Positions 53,708 to 60,739 of a stretch of DNA of 64,000 bases are shown piece by piece (position 1 is the first letter of the stretch; each line of letters begins with the position of its first letter). Position numbers and translations under genes: made by a program. The notes below the pieces were generated by a model. That model made no database searches, was not told where the DNA came from, and saw only the letters and a program-made list of their open reading frames with translations. The stretch covers positions 98,423-162,422 of the forward strand of contig NZ_PDOG01000007.1 in assembly GCF_003202205.1 (NCBI RefSeq). The letters run 5' to 3'. This stretch comes from Halomonas sp. LBP4 (lineage in GTDB: Bacteria; Pseudomonadota; Gammaproteobacteria; Pseudomonadales; Halomonadaceae).

Positions 53708-54286
53708 TCAGAGGCGATCGGTCTGGAAGGGACCGATGCGCACCAGGTTCTCCGGGTCGTGCTCGCCGCCGAGTTGATCGGTGGAGAAGTACTCGCGGCT
53801 GTTGAGCGGGGCCTGCCAGCGGTCGGCCAGGCGGCGGAACAGCCCCCAGGAAGCCTGGTTGTCGGGGGTGATGGTGGTCTCGAGGTGGTGAACCTCGGCC
53901 AGCTCGGCACGGCTCATGACGGCTTCCACCAGGCGGCGTGCCAGCCCGGTGCCGCGGGCCTTCTCGCCCACCGCCACCTGCCACAGGAAGTAGGTGTCCG
54001 GGGCATTGCTCTTCACGTAGCCGGAAACGAAGCCGACGATCTCGCCCTCCTCGTTGGTGGCCACCGCGCAGGTATCACGGAACTGGGTGGCCAGGAGCAG
54101 ATAGGCGTAGGCGGAATTCACGTCCAGCGGCGGACAAGACTTGACCAGCTCGTAGATACCCCAGCCGTCATCGGGGTTGGGCTTGCGGATGAACAGGGGC
54201 ATCGCATCGAACCCTACCACGGCATCGGCCACGCTGGGGCGTGCCAGATCGGCGGAGGGTGTGAAGGGCTCTGTCGTTGTATTCAT
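53708..54286 (-). CDS. ectA: L-2,4-diaminobutyrate acetyltransferase
   Basis: EctA acetylates diaminobutyrate at the gamma-amino group, the second ectoine step. The 192-residue GNAT protein shows FIRKPNPDDGWGIYELVKSCPPLDVNSAYAYLLLATQFRDTCAVA, the acetyl-CoA loop VAVGEKARGTGLARRLVEAV and TITPDNQASWGLFRRLADRW. It is the first gene of the ectABC order and has a clear sigma-70-type promoter close upstream. Confidence 0.97.
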   Translation of the reverse strand: MNTTTEPFTPSADLARPSVADAVVGFDAMPLFIRKPNPDDGWGIYELVKSCPPLDVNSAYAYLLLATQFRDTCAVATNEEGEIVGFVSGYVKSNAPDTYFLWQVAVGEKARGTGLARRLVEAVMSRAELAEVHHLETTITPDNQASWGLFRRLADRWQAPLNSREYFSTDQLGGEHDPENLVRIGPFQTDRL

Positions 54287-54318
54287 GGTGGCGTTTCGCT
54301 GTAGCGAATTTGCTGGGC

Positions 54319-54346
54319 ATTATAACAGCGGCTTATTTCATTTCAA
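54319..54346 (-). promoter_or_regulatory. Sigma-70-like promoter of ectA
   Basis: On the minus strand TTGAAA (54346-54341) and a perfect TATAAT (54324-54319) are 16 bases apart, 32 bases before the ectA start. A second TATAAT at 54391-54386 without a good -35 box could be a stress-sigma start. Halomonas ectA is known to use more than one promoter under osmotic control. Confidence 0.75.
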
Positions 54347-54521
54347 AGCGGCGATTATTCTGTCGCACCATATCCATAACGGAAAATTATACTGGCGATG
54401 ATCGACCGCCTGAAACGCCTCGTGGCGGGTCGGCGTCAGGTCCGACGGGGCACTAGCTTCAGTCTAGCCCGTTTTTCACCACTCTCCCGGTCGGTCGACT
54501 GTTGAAATGTCCTTCCCTGTC

Positions 54522-54559
54522 AGCACCACGGGCCACCCGGAGGGGCGGCCCGTGGTGCT
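54522..54559 (-). terminator. Strong hairpin after gorA
   Basis: AGCACCACGGGCC (54522-54534) pairs fully with GGCCCGTGGTGCT (54547-54559), giving thirteen base pairs with a twelve-base loop. It lies 18 bases past the gorA stop. No T-run follows. It also separates gorA from the ectA promoter region; the 190 bases in between hold nothing else I recognise. Confidence 0.7.
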
Positions 54560-54577
54560 CGTATGGCGCGGGACGAT

Positions 54578-55942
54578 TCAGCGGCGGGTCGGGGTCCCCA
54601 TGGTGACGAACTCCTCGGCGCCGGTGGGATGGATGCCCACGGTGGCATCGAAATCGGCCTTGGTGAGCCCGGCACGCACGGCGATGCCGATGCCCTGGAT
54701 CACCTCCCCCGCCTCCTCGCCCACCATGTGGGCGCCGACGACCACGTCGCTCTGGTCATCGACGATCAGCTTCATCAGGCAGCGCTCGCTGCTGCCGGAC
54801 AGGGTGTGCTTCAGGGGGCGGAAATCGGCAGTATAGACACGGATCTCCCCGCACGCCTCGCGGGCCTGTTCCTCGGAGAGGCCCACGGTGCCGATATTGG
54901 GATGGCAGAACACTGCGGTGGCGATATTGCGGTAGTCGAGTGGCGCCTTCGGTGGTGTCTCGCCGAAGTGGTGCTGCACCATGTGCATCGCCTCGGCCAG
55001 CGCCACGGGGGTCAGCTCCGGGCCGCCGGTGACGTCGCCCAGCGCCAGGATCGAGGGCACCGAGGTCTCGAAGCGATCATTGACACGCAGGTGCCCCCCC
55101 TCGGTCAGCTCGATGCCGAGGCCGTCGAGGCCGAGTCCCTCGAGGTGTGGCTTGCGGCCGGTCGCGGCCAGCACCGCGTCGACCTCGAGCTGTTCGCCGT
55201 TGGTCAGGGTCACCAGCAGGCCGTCGTCGACCTTCTCGATCGACTCCACGTTGGCCTCGAAGTGCAGGTCGACGCCCTTCTTGGCCATCTCGTCCCGGGT
55301 GAATTCGCGCACCTCGCGGTCGAAGCCGCGCAAAAAGAGCTCCCGGCGATAGACCAGGTGGGTCTCGCTGCCCAGGCCATTGAAGATGCTGGCGAACTCG
55401 ACGGCGATATAGCCGCCGCCGAGTACCAGGAAGCGGCGCGGGAAGGTGTCCAGGTCGAAGATCTGGTTGGAGTTGAGTGTCAGCTCGCTGCCCGGGAACT
55501 CGGGTACCCAGGGCCAGCCCCCCACGGCGACCAGGATCCTGGCGGCACTGATCGTCTCGCCGGCGATCTCCACGCGGTGGGCATCCACCACCCGGGCGCG
55601 GCCGTTGATCAGGCGCACCCCGGCAGTGTCGAGCAGCCGGCCGTAGATGCCGTTGAGGCGCTTGATCTCGCCGATCTTGTTGTCGCGCAGGGTCGCCCAG
55701 TCGAACTCGGGCGCTGCCGGCAGCCGCCAGCCGAAGCCGCCGGCATCCTCGAAGGTGTCATGGAAGTGGGCCGCATGGGAATACAGCTTCTTCGGCACGC
55801 AGCCCACGTTGACGCAGGTGCCGCCCAGGTAGCGATCCTCGGCCACGGCGACGCGGGCCCCGGTGGCTGCCGCGGTGCGGGCGGCACGCACGCCGCCGGA
55901 GCCCGCACCGATGACGAAAAGATCGTAGTCGAACTCGGACAC
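54578..55942 (-). CDS. gorA: Glutathione-disulfide reductase
   Basis: This flavoenzyme reduces GSSG with NADPH. The 454-residue protein has FAD loop FVIGAGSGGVRAAR near residue 8, redox cysteines GGTCVNVGCVPKK near 41-47, the NADPH loop VLGGGYIAVEFASIFNGLG near 170 with Arg residues (VYRREL) for the 2'-phosphate, and the catalytic HPTGAEEFVTMGTP at the C-terminus. The GTG at 55942 with AGGAGAATCAC is the only start that fits. Gor-type, not dihydrolipoamide dehydrogenase. Confidence 0.93.
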   Translation of the reverse strand: MSEFDYDLFVIGAGSGGVRAARTAAATGARVAVAEDRYLGGTCVNVGCVPKKLYSHAAHFHDTFEDAGGFGWRLPAAPEFDWATLRDNKIGEIKRLNGIYGRLLDTAGVRLINGRARVVDAHRVEIAGETISAARILVAVGGWPWVPEFPGSELTLNSNQIFDLDTFPRRFLVLGGGYIAVEFASIFNGLGSETHLVYRRELFLRGFDREVREFTRDEMAKKGVDLHFEANVESIEKVDDGLLVTLTNGEQLEVDAVLAATGRKPHLEGLGLDGLGIELTEGGHLRVNDRFETSVPSILALGDVTGGPELTPVALAEAMHMVQHHFGETPPKAPLDYRNIATAVFCHPNIGTVGLSEEQAREACGEIRVYTADFRPLKHTLSGSSERCLMKLIVDDQSDVVVGAHMVGEEAGEVIQGIGIAVRAGLTKADFDATVGIHPTGAEEFVTMGTPTRR

Positions 55943-56111
55943 GTGATTCTCCTGCTCAGGGATGGGCCGCAAGGTAGCCCGGGAAACGAAATGCCGCCAT
56001 GATACCAGCCCTGCCACAGCCCCGGGAGGGCTGGCGGTTGACCGCTCGGGAGCGTAGCGGTAAAAGGGGCTGCCCCGCCGTCAACCACCCACCACTCGAG
56101 GAAATGCCGCC

Positions 56112-56762
56112 ATGAACAAGGACATCCAGGACCTGCTCGAGAACAACCGCGCCTGGGCCGAGCGCATGTGCCGGGAGGATCCCGACTACTTCTCGCGACT
56201 CTCGCAGCAGCAGAACCCCGACTACCTCTGGATCGGCTGCTCCGACAGCCGGGTGCCGGCCAACCAGATCATCTCGCTGCCCCCGGGCGAGGTGTTCGTC
56301 CATCGCAACGTGGCCAACCTGCTCCACCACAACGACCTCAATGCCTTGTCGGTATTGCAGTACGCGGTGGAGGTGCTCAAGGTGCGCCACATCATGGTGG
56401 TCGGCCACTACGGCTGCGGCGGGATACGCGCCGTGGTCGGTGGTGGCGACAACGGCATGGTGGACATCTGGCTGCACTCGGTACGCGAGCTCTATGCCCG
56501 CCACCGCGAGGAGTTGGCCTCCCTTGCCCCGGACGCCCAGGTGGACCGCATGTGCGAGCTCAACGTCAAGGCCCAGGTCTCCAACCTGTGCTGCACCAAG
56601 ATCGTCCAGCACGCCTGGCAGCGCGGCCAGGAGCTGGCGGTGCACGGCTGGGTCTACGGCCTGGCCGACGGGCGCGTCAAGGACCTCGACTGCACGGTCT
56701 CCGGCCTCGACCAGGCCACCACCCTCTATCGCATCGACCGGCTGACCCCCGCCGGCGATTGA
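56112..56762 (+). CDS. can: Beta-class carbonic anhydrase
   Basis: This enzyme interconverts CO2 and bicarbonate. In the 216-residue protein the zinc ligands are C43, D45 (IGCSDSRVPANQI), H99 and C102 (VVGHYGCGGIRA), as in E. coli Can. Further family segments are NLLHHNDLNALSVLQYAVEVL and HGWVYGLADGRVKDL. It stands alone with its own upstream region and is followed by an ABC-transporter gene remnant. Confidence 0.95.
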   Translation: MNKDIQDLLENNRAWAERMCREDPDYFSRLSQQQNPDYLWIGCSDSRVPANQIISLPPGEVFVHRNVANLLHHNDLNALSVLQYAVEVLKVRHIMVVGHYGCGGIRAVVGGGDNGMVDIWLHSVRELYARHREELASLAPDAQVDRMCELNVKAQVSNLCCTKIVQHAWQRGQELAVHGWVYGLADGRVKDLDCTVSGLDQATTLYRIDRLTPAGD

Positions 56763-56765
56763 GGC

Positions 56766-56951
56766 GAGTCGCGGCAGCCGCTGCTGCTCAACCTGATCGC
56801 CAAGCCCGGCTATATCGCCGGCGGCAGCATCCGCTTCGATGGCCAGGAGCTCCCCGGACGTGGCCTGCGCCACATGTGGCGCAGGCTGCCCGCCCACGTC
56901 GATAATGATGGTGTCCCCTATCCCTTCGATGACCCAAGACGGAGTCCGTGA
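56766..56951 (+). pseudogene. Remnant of an ABC-transporter ATPase gene
   Basis: Directly after the can stop the frame reads PLLLNLIAKPGYIAGGSIRFDGQEL, then GRGLRHMWRRLPAHVDNDGV, ending in a stop that overlaps the pepQ start. The first part is what follows the Walker A loop of an importer ATPase, but Walker A itself and all of the rest are missing. No start codon precedes it. It is most likely a decayed fragment or trapped insertion. Confidence 0.5.
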
Positions 56952-58255
56952 TGCCCACCCCCGACCTCGCCGCCGCCCAAGGACGCCACCTGGACGCCCT
57001 GGCCCGGGCCTACGCGAAGATCCTGACCGCCGAAGGCTATGATGGGGTGTTGCTCTACAGCGGTCACGCCCACCGTCACTTCGGCGACGACCAGACCGCC
57101 AGCTTCGCCGCGTTCGGCCACTTCCTGCACTGGGTGCCGATGGCCGGCCTGGAGCATGGCTGGCTGCTGATTCGTCCCGGAGCCAGGCCGACGCTCTATT
57201 TCCATGCCCCGGCGGACTTCTGGCACCTGACGCCTCGGCTGCCCGAGGAGGCCTGGGTCGAGGCCTTCGAGGTCGAGTTACGCTCCGAGACGGCCCCGCC
57301 GTCGCTACCCGCCGGGCGCTTCGCGATACTCGGCGAGGTCGATGCCGAGCTGGCCTCGGCGCTGGGCGCCGAGGCCAACCCCGAGGCCCTGACCCGGGCC
57401 CTGAACGAGCTGCGGGTACACAAGAGCGATTACGAGGTGGCCTGCCTGCGCGAGGCCAATCGCCGGGCCCTGACCGGCCATCGGGCGGCCCGGGAGGCCT
57501 TCCTGGCCGGGGGCGCCGAGCTGGACTGCCAGCTCGCCTACCAGGGGGCCGCCCGGGTCCGCGAGAGCGAGCTGCCCTACCAGAACATCGTCGGCCTCAA
57601 TGCCCACGGCGGCGTACTGCACTACCAGCACTACACCATCGACGCCCCGGCCCGGCACCGCAGCCTGCTGCTCGACGGCGGCCACCGTTACCGCGGCTAC
57701 TGTGCCGACATCACCCGCACCTGGCCCGGCCCCGACGCCGACCCGGCCTTCGCCCCGTTGGTCGAGGGTGTCACGACCCTGCAACAGCGGCTGGTCGCCG
57801 CCCTGCGCCCCGGGGTGAGCTATGTCGAGCTCCATGAGCGGATGCACGCGGGTCTCGGGGAACTGCTGGCCGAACACGGCCTGGTGCGGTGTTCACCGGG
57901 AGCGGCGGTGGCCACGGGCATCACCCGGGCCTTCTGCCCTCACGGCCTGGGCCACCTGCTCGGGCTGCAGGTCCACGACGTGGCCGGGCGGGTCGCCGCC
58001 GATGGCAGCCCCCTTCCTCCGCCGGCCGGCCATCCGGCCCTGCGCCTGACACGGGAACTGGAAGCGGGCATGGTGGTCACCATGGAACCGGGGCTGTACA
58101 TCATTCCCATGCTGCTCGAACGGTTCCGTGACAGCCACGACATCGACTGGCACAGGGTCGAGGGGCTGGCCGACCACGGCGGCGTCCGCATCGAGGACAA
58201 CGTGCTGGTCACCGCCCAGGGGCCCGATAACCTGACGCTTCATGACGCCGAGTGA
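56951..58255 (+). CDS. pepQ: Xaa-Pro dipeptidase PepQ
   Basis: This M24 metallopeptidase splits X-Pro dipeptides and, in relatives, organophosphates. In the 434-residue protein the dinuclear metal ligands are visible as Asp in LLLDGGHRYRGYCADITRTW near 240, His in FCPHGLGHLLGLQVHDVAG near 335, Glu in VVTMEPGLYIIP near 380 and Glu in GVRIEDNVLV near 417. The N-terminal domain is of the prolidase type (YSGHAHRHFGDDQTASFAAFGHF). The ATG at 56951 has GGAG six bases away; a GTG one codon earlier is possible. Confidence 0.93.
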   Translation: MPTPDLAAAQGRHLDALARAYAKILTAEGYDGVLLYSGHAHRHFGDDQTASFAAFGHFLHWVPMAGLEHGWLLIRPGARPTLYFHAPADFWHLTPRLPEEAWVEAFEVELRSETAPPSLPAGRFAILGEVDAELASALGAEANPEALTRALNELRVHKSDYEVACLREANRRALTGHRAAREAFLAGGAELDCQLAYQGAARVRESELPYQNIVGLNAHGGVLHYQHYTIDAPARHRSLLLDGGHRYRGYCADITRTWPGPDADPAFAPLVEGVTTLQQRLVAALRPGVSYVELHERMHAGLGELLAEHGLVRCSPGAAVATGITRAFCPHGLGHLLGLQVHDVAGRVAADGSPLPPPAGHPALRLTRELEAGMVVTMEPGLYIIPMLLERFRDSHDIDWHRVEGLADHGGVRIEDNVLVTAQGPDNLTLHDAE

Positions 58256-58262
58256 CACCGCC

Positions 58263-59303
58263 ATGTCCGGCCGATTGCATCACGCCACCTTTCGACCACC
58301 CACGGGGCTCGCCAACCGCCACGTCCAGACCCTGCTGCCGCGACTGCTGCCGCGTCCCGGCGTCAAGCGCGACGTCGAGATCCTCGAGCTGCCGGATGGC
58401 GACTTCGTCGAGCTGGCGTGGGTGCGCCCGGCACCGGCCCGAGCGGACGCCCCCCTGTTCGTGCTCTTCCACGGCCTGGAGGGCTCCTTCGACTCGCCCT
58501 ACGCGCGCCATCTGCTGGGCATGGCCGCGGGGCTGGGCTGGCGCGCCGTGCTCATGCACTTCCGCGGCTGTGGCGGCACCCCCAACCGACTGCCACGGGC
58601 CTATCACAGTGGCGACACCGCCGATGCCTACTGGCTGATCGGCCAACTCGCCCACCGTTACCCGCGTGCCCTCAAGGTCGCGGCCGGGGTCTCGCTGGGG
58701 GCCAACATGCTGGTCAAGCTGGTGGCCGAACAGGGTGGTGACGGCCTCGACCTGGCCGGCGCCATCGCCATCGGCGCCCCGCTCGACCTGGCGGCCTGCG
58801 CCGATACCCTGCACCAGGGCGTCGCGCGTCTCTACGAGCGCCACCTGCTGGCCTCGTTGAAGGCCAAGGTGGCGCCGCGGCTGCAGGCCGGCGAACTGCC
58901 GCTGGCCCTGGATCGACGCCGGCTCGCCGGGCTCGACAGCCTGCGCGCCTACGACGATGCCGTGACCGCGCCGCTGCATGGTTTCGACGGCGCCGCCGAC
59001 TACTACCGACGCGCCTCGGCCGGCCCCCTGCTCGGCGAGCTCGAGCTCCCTACCCTGCTGCTTCACGCCGATGACGACCCCTTCATGCCGGCGGGGTTGT
59101 TCGAGCGACTGCCCGACCCCTCGGCCTCGGTACGGGTGGAGATCGCCCACCATGGCGGACACCTGGGCTTCATGGAGTGGCGAGACGGACGCCTGCGCTC
59201 CTGGTTGTCACGCCGGGTGGGCCGGCAACTGGAGGACTGGGCCAGGCCCGCGGGACAGGAGGTCTGGCCGGCTCTTCGACGGGTCACCCGGTCGGACAGC
59301 TGA
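58263..59303 (+). CDS. yheT: YheT-family alpha/beta-hydrolase
   Basis: This is a 346-residue hydrolase of the YheT/ABHD group. N-terminal HHATFRPPTGLANRHVQTLLPRLLPR, oxyanion-region HGLEGSFDSPYARHLL, MHFRGCGGTPNRLPRAYHSGDT, nucleophile elbow AAGVSLGANMLVKLVAE near residue 145, acid in LLHADDDPFMP and His in IAHHGGHLGFM are all in place. The substrate is unknown. The ATG at 58242 inside pepQ is a possible alternative start. The 3' end overlaps the convergent msrA remnant by 20 bases. Confidence 0.88.
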   Translation: MSGRLHHATFRPPTGLANRHVQTLLPRLLPRPGVKRDVEILELPDGDFVELAWVRPAPARADAPLFVLFHGLEGSFDSPYARHLLGMAAGLGWRAVLMHFRGCGGTPNRLPRAYHSGDTADAYWLIGQLAHRYPRALKVAAGVSLGANMLVKLVAEQGGDGLDLAGAIAIGAPLDLAACADTLHQGVARLYERHLLASLKAKVAPRLQAGELPLALDRRRLAGLDSLRAYDDAVTAPLHGFDGAADYYRRASAGPLLGELELPTLLLHADDDPFMPAGLFERLPDPSASVRVEIAHHGGHLGFMEWRDGRLRSWLSRRVGRQLEDWARPAGQEVWPALRRVTRSDS

Positions 59304-59550
59304 CCCCGGTGCCTCGCAGGCCACAGTAGCCCCCGGGGTTCTTGGCCAGGTACTGCTGGTGATACTCCTCGGCGTAGTAGAACGCCTCGAGGGGGGCGAT
59401 CTCGGTGGTGATCCTGCCCCCGCCGGCGCGCTGCAGCGCTTGCTGGTAGGCATCACGGGTGCGGCGGGCCAGCTCCAGTTGGTCGTCGTCCGTCACGTAG
59501 ATCGCCGAACGGTACTGGGGGCCGATGTCATTGCCCTGGCGGTTGCCCTG
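59284..59550 (-). pseudogene. msrA: msrA truncated at its 5' end by the mobile element
   Basis: The minus strand reads QGNRQGNDIGPQYRSAIY, then ELARRTRDAYQQALQRAGG, EAFYYAEEYHQQYLAKNPGG and ends GTGVSCPTG, which is the C-terminal part of peptide-methionine sulfoxide reductase A. Upstream of QGNRQGND the match ends at 59550 and the next triplet is TAA. The catalytic GCFW motif and about half of the protein are missing, so the enzyme is lost from this locus. The break coincides with the change to AT-rich DNA. Confidence 0.9.
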
Positions 59551-59552
59551 TT

Positions 59553-59599
59553 AGAATGACGTGATGTACGTGGTGATCCACCTAAACTTAGCTCATTCT
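59553..59599. repeat. Inverted pair at the element's left end
   Basis: AGAATGA (59553-59559) and TCATTCT (59593-59599) are exact complements, 33 bases apart, right at the msrA junction. Between them lies the small hairpin GTGG-TGAT-CCAC. The set may be the recombinase-binding arms around a crossover site. The remaining bases to 59635 form the leader of the first gene. Confidence 0.5.
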
Positions 59600-59635
59600 G
59601 TTCATCCTATTAAACCACAGCCAATGGGTTAACCA

Positions 59636-60736
59636 ATGATAATAACTATAAGAGCATCTTTTAAGCCATCTAAAGACAGTAGGCTGTCAAAGTCTTCCTA
59701 TAAAATCCCCCAATTCTTTGAAAATGATGGTACGCCGATAACTTTGGCAAACCGATACTTTCACCACCTCTCTTTAAAGCTCGTAGAAAAAAGCATAAAA
59801 ACTGAAGCTGAGCACATGAAAGAGTTCCTTATTTTCACTTCAAGCTCCGGGATAGACATCGAGAGCGTAACAAGTTTTATATTTGATTCGTATGTTTCAG
59901 CACTATGTGCCTATACTAAGAAATCAGGAGAATGCCTGCGGTGGAATACTGTTAACAGTCGAACAAATGGAGTATACAGGTTTCTAAAATGGGGCTGCAG
60001 GAGAAAGCTCCTACCCCACATTAAAATATATGACCTGGACTCTGTAAAAGATTCCGCAAGGCAGAGGTACAGAGCAACTGCATATATGCCACAAGAAATA
60101 AAATCCCCAATAAATTTTTTACTTCTAGAAGATGCAGTAACTTTTATAAACACCTTGGAAAGCAAGACAGGATCTAAAGACCCAAGCATAAAGCTAAGGA
60201 ATAAGCTGATAGGGTCTCTCATGCTTCAATGTGGCTTACGCGTTTCTGAAGTATGCGAATTCCGAATCTCTCAACTTCCCGAATATAATCATGGAGGATA
60301 CTTTGCACCTTGCAAAGTGATAGGCAAAGGTGGAAAAGCTAGGGCTGTGCCAATTCCAAATGATTTGGTGTTGAAGCTTTGGGAATATGTAGATTTTAAC
60401 AGGCAGCATGTAATGGATAATGCCAGAGGTGATAGCTCATATCAAGACGCCATATTTTTAAGTAAGTCGGGCAAGAAGCTCACTGTTAACTATGTGCAAA
60501 AACTATTTAGAAATATCGGGCGCGAGTTGAACTTCACCGCTAACCCTCACATACTAAGGCATACATTTGCAACATATCATTACCTATTCAACAAAGACTT
60601 GCCATTACTTGCTAAAATCCTTGGGCATGAATCAGAAACAACAACACACCAATACTACGTACATACTGCATCGCTAGTAGCATACTCTGGCACTTATACT
60701 GACTTTCAAAAAACAATAGACGAGCTACTGAGTTAA
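59636..60736 (+). CDS. Tyrosine recombinase, first of trio (complete catalytic set)
   Basis: This is a 366-residue recombinase. The N-terminal core-binding part is followed by a catalytic domain with Arg in QCGLRVSEVCEFRI near 202, Lys in VIGKGGKARAVPIP near 230, His-x-x-Arg in NPHILRHTFATYHY near 303-306, His in KILGHESETTTHQY near 332 and Tyr in the QYYVHTA segment near 341. All strand-exchange residues are present, so it is probably the active integrase. Length is close to TnpA of Tn554. No strong ribosome-binding site precedes the ATG. AT-rich codon use. Confidence 0.88.
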   Translation: MIITIRASFKPSKDSRLSKSSYKIPQFFENDGTPITLANRYFHHLSLKLVEKSIKTEAEHMKEFLIFTSSSGIDIESVTSFIFDSYVSALCAYTKKSGECLRWNTVNSRTNGVYRFLKWGCRRKLLPHIKIYDLDSVKDSARQRYRATAYMPQEIKSPINFLLLEDAVTFINTLESKTGSKDPSIKLRNKLIGSLMLQCGLRVSEVCEFRISQLPEYNHGGYFAPCKVIGKGGKARAVPIPNDLVLKLWEYVDFNRQHVMDNARGDSSYQDAIFLSKSGKKLTVNYVQKLFRNIGRELNFTANPHILRHTFATYHYLFNKDLPLLAKILGHESETTTHQYYVHTASLVAYSGTYTDFQKTIDELLS

Positions 60737-60739
60737 GCC

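Noticed and set aside
53620..53910. In-frame extension upstream of ectB
   Set aside because: The ATG at 53619 has AAGGAGG and the standard EctB start; the extension overlaps ectA.
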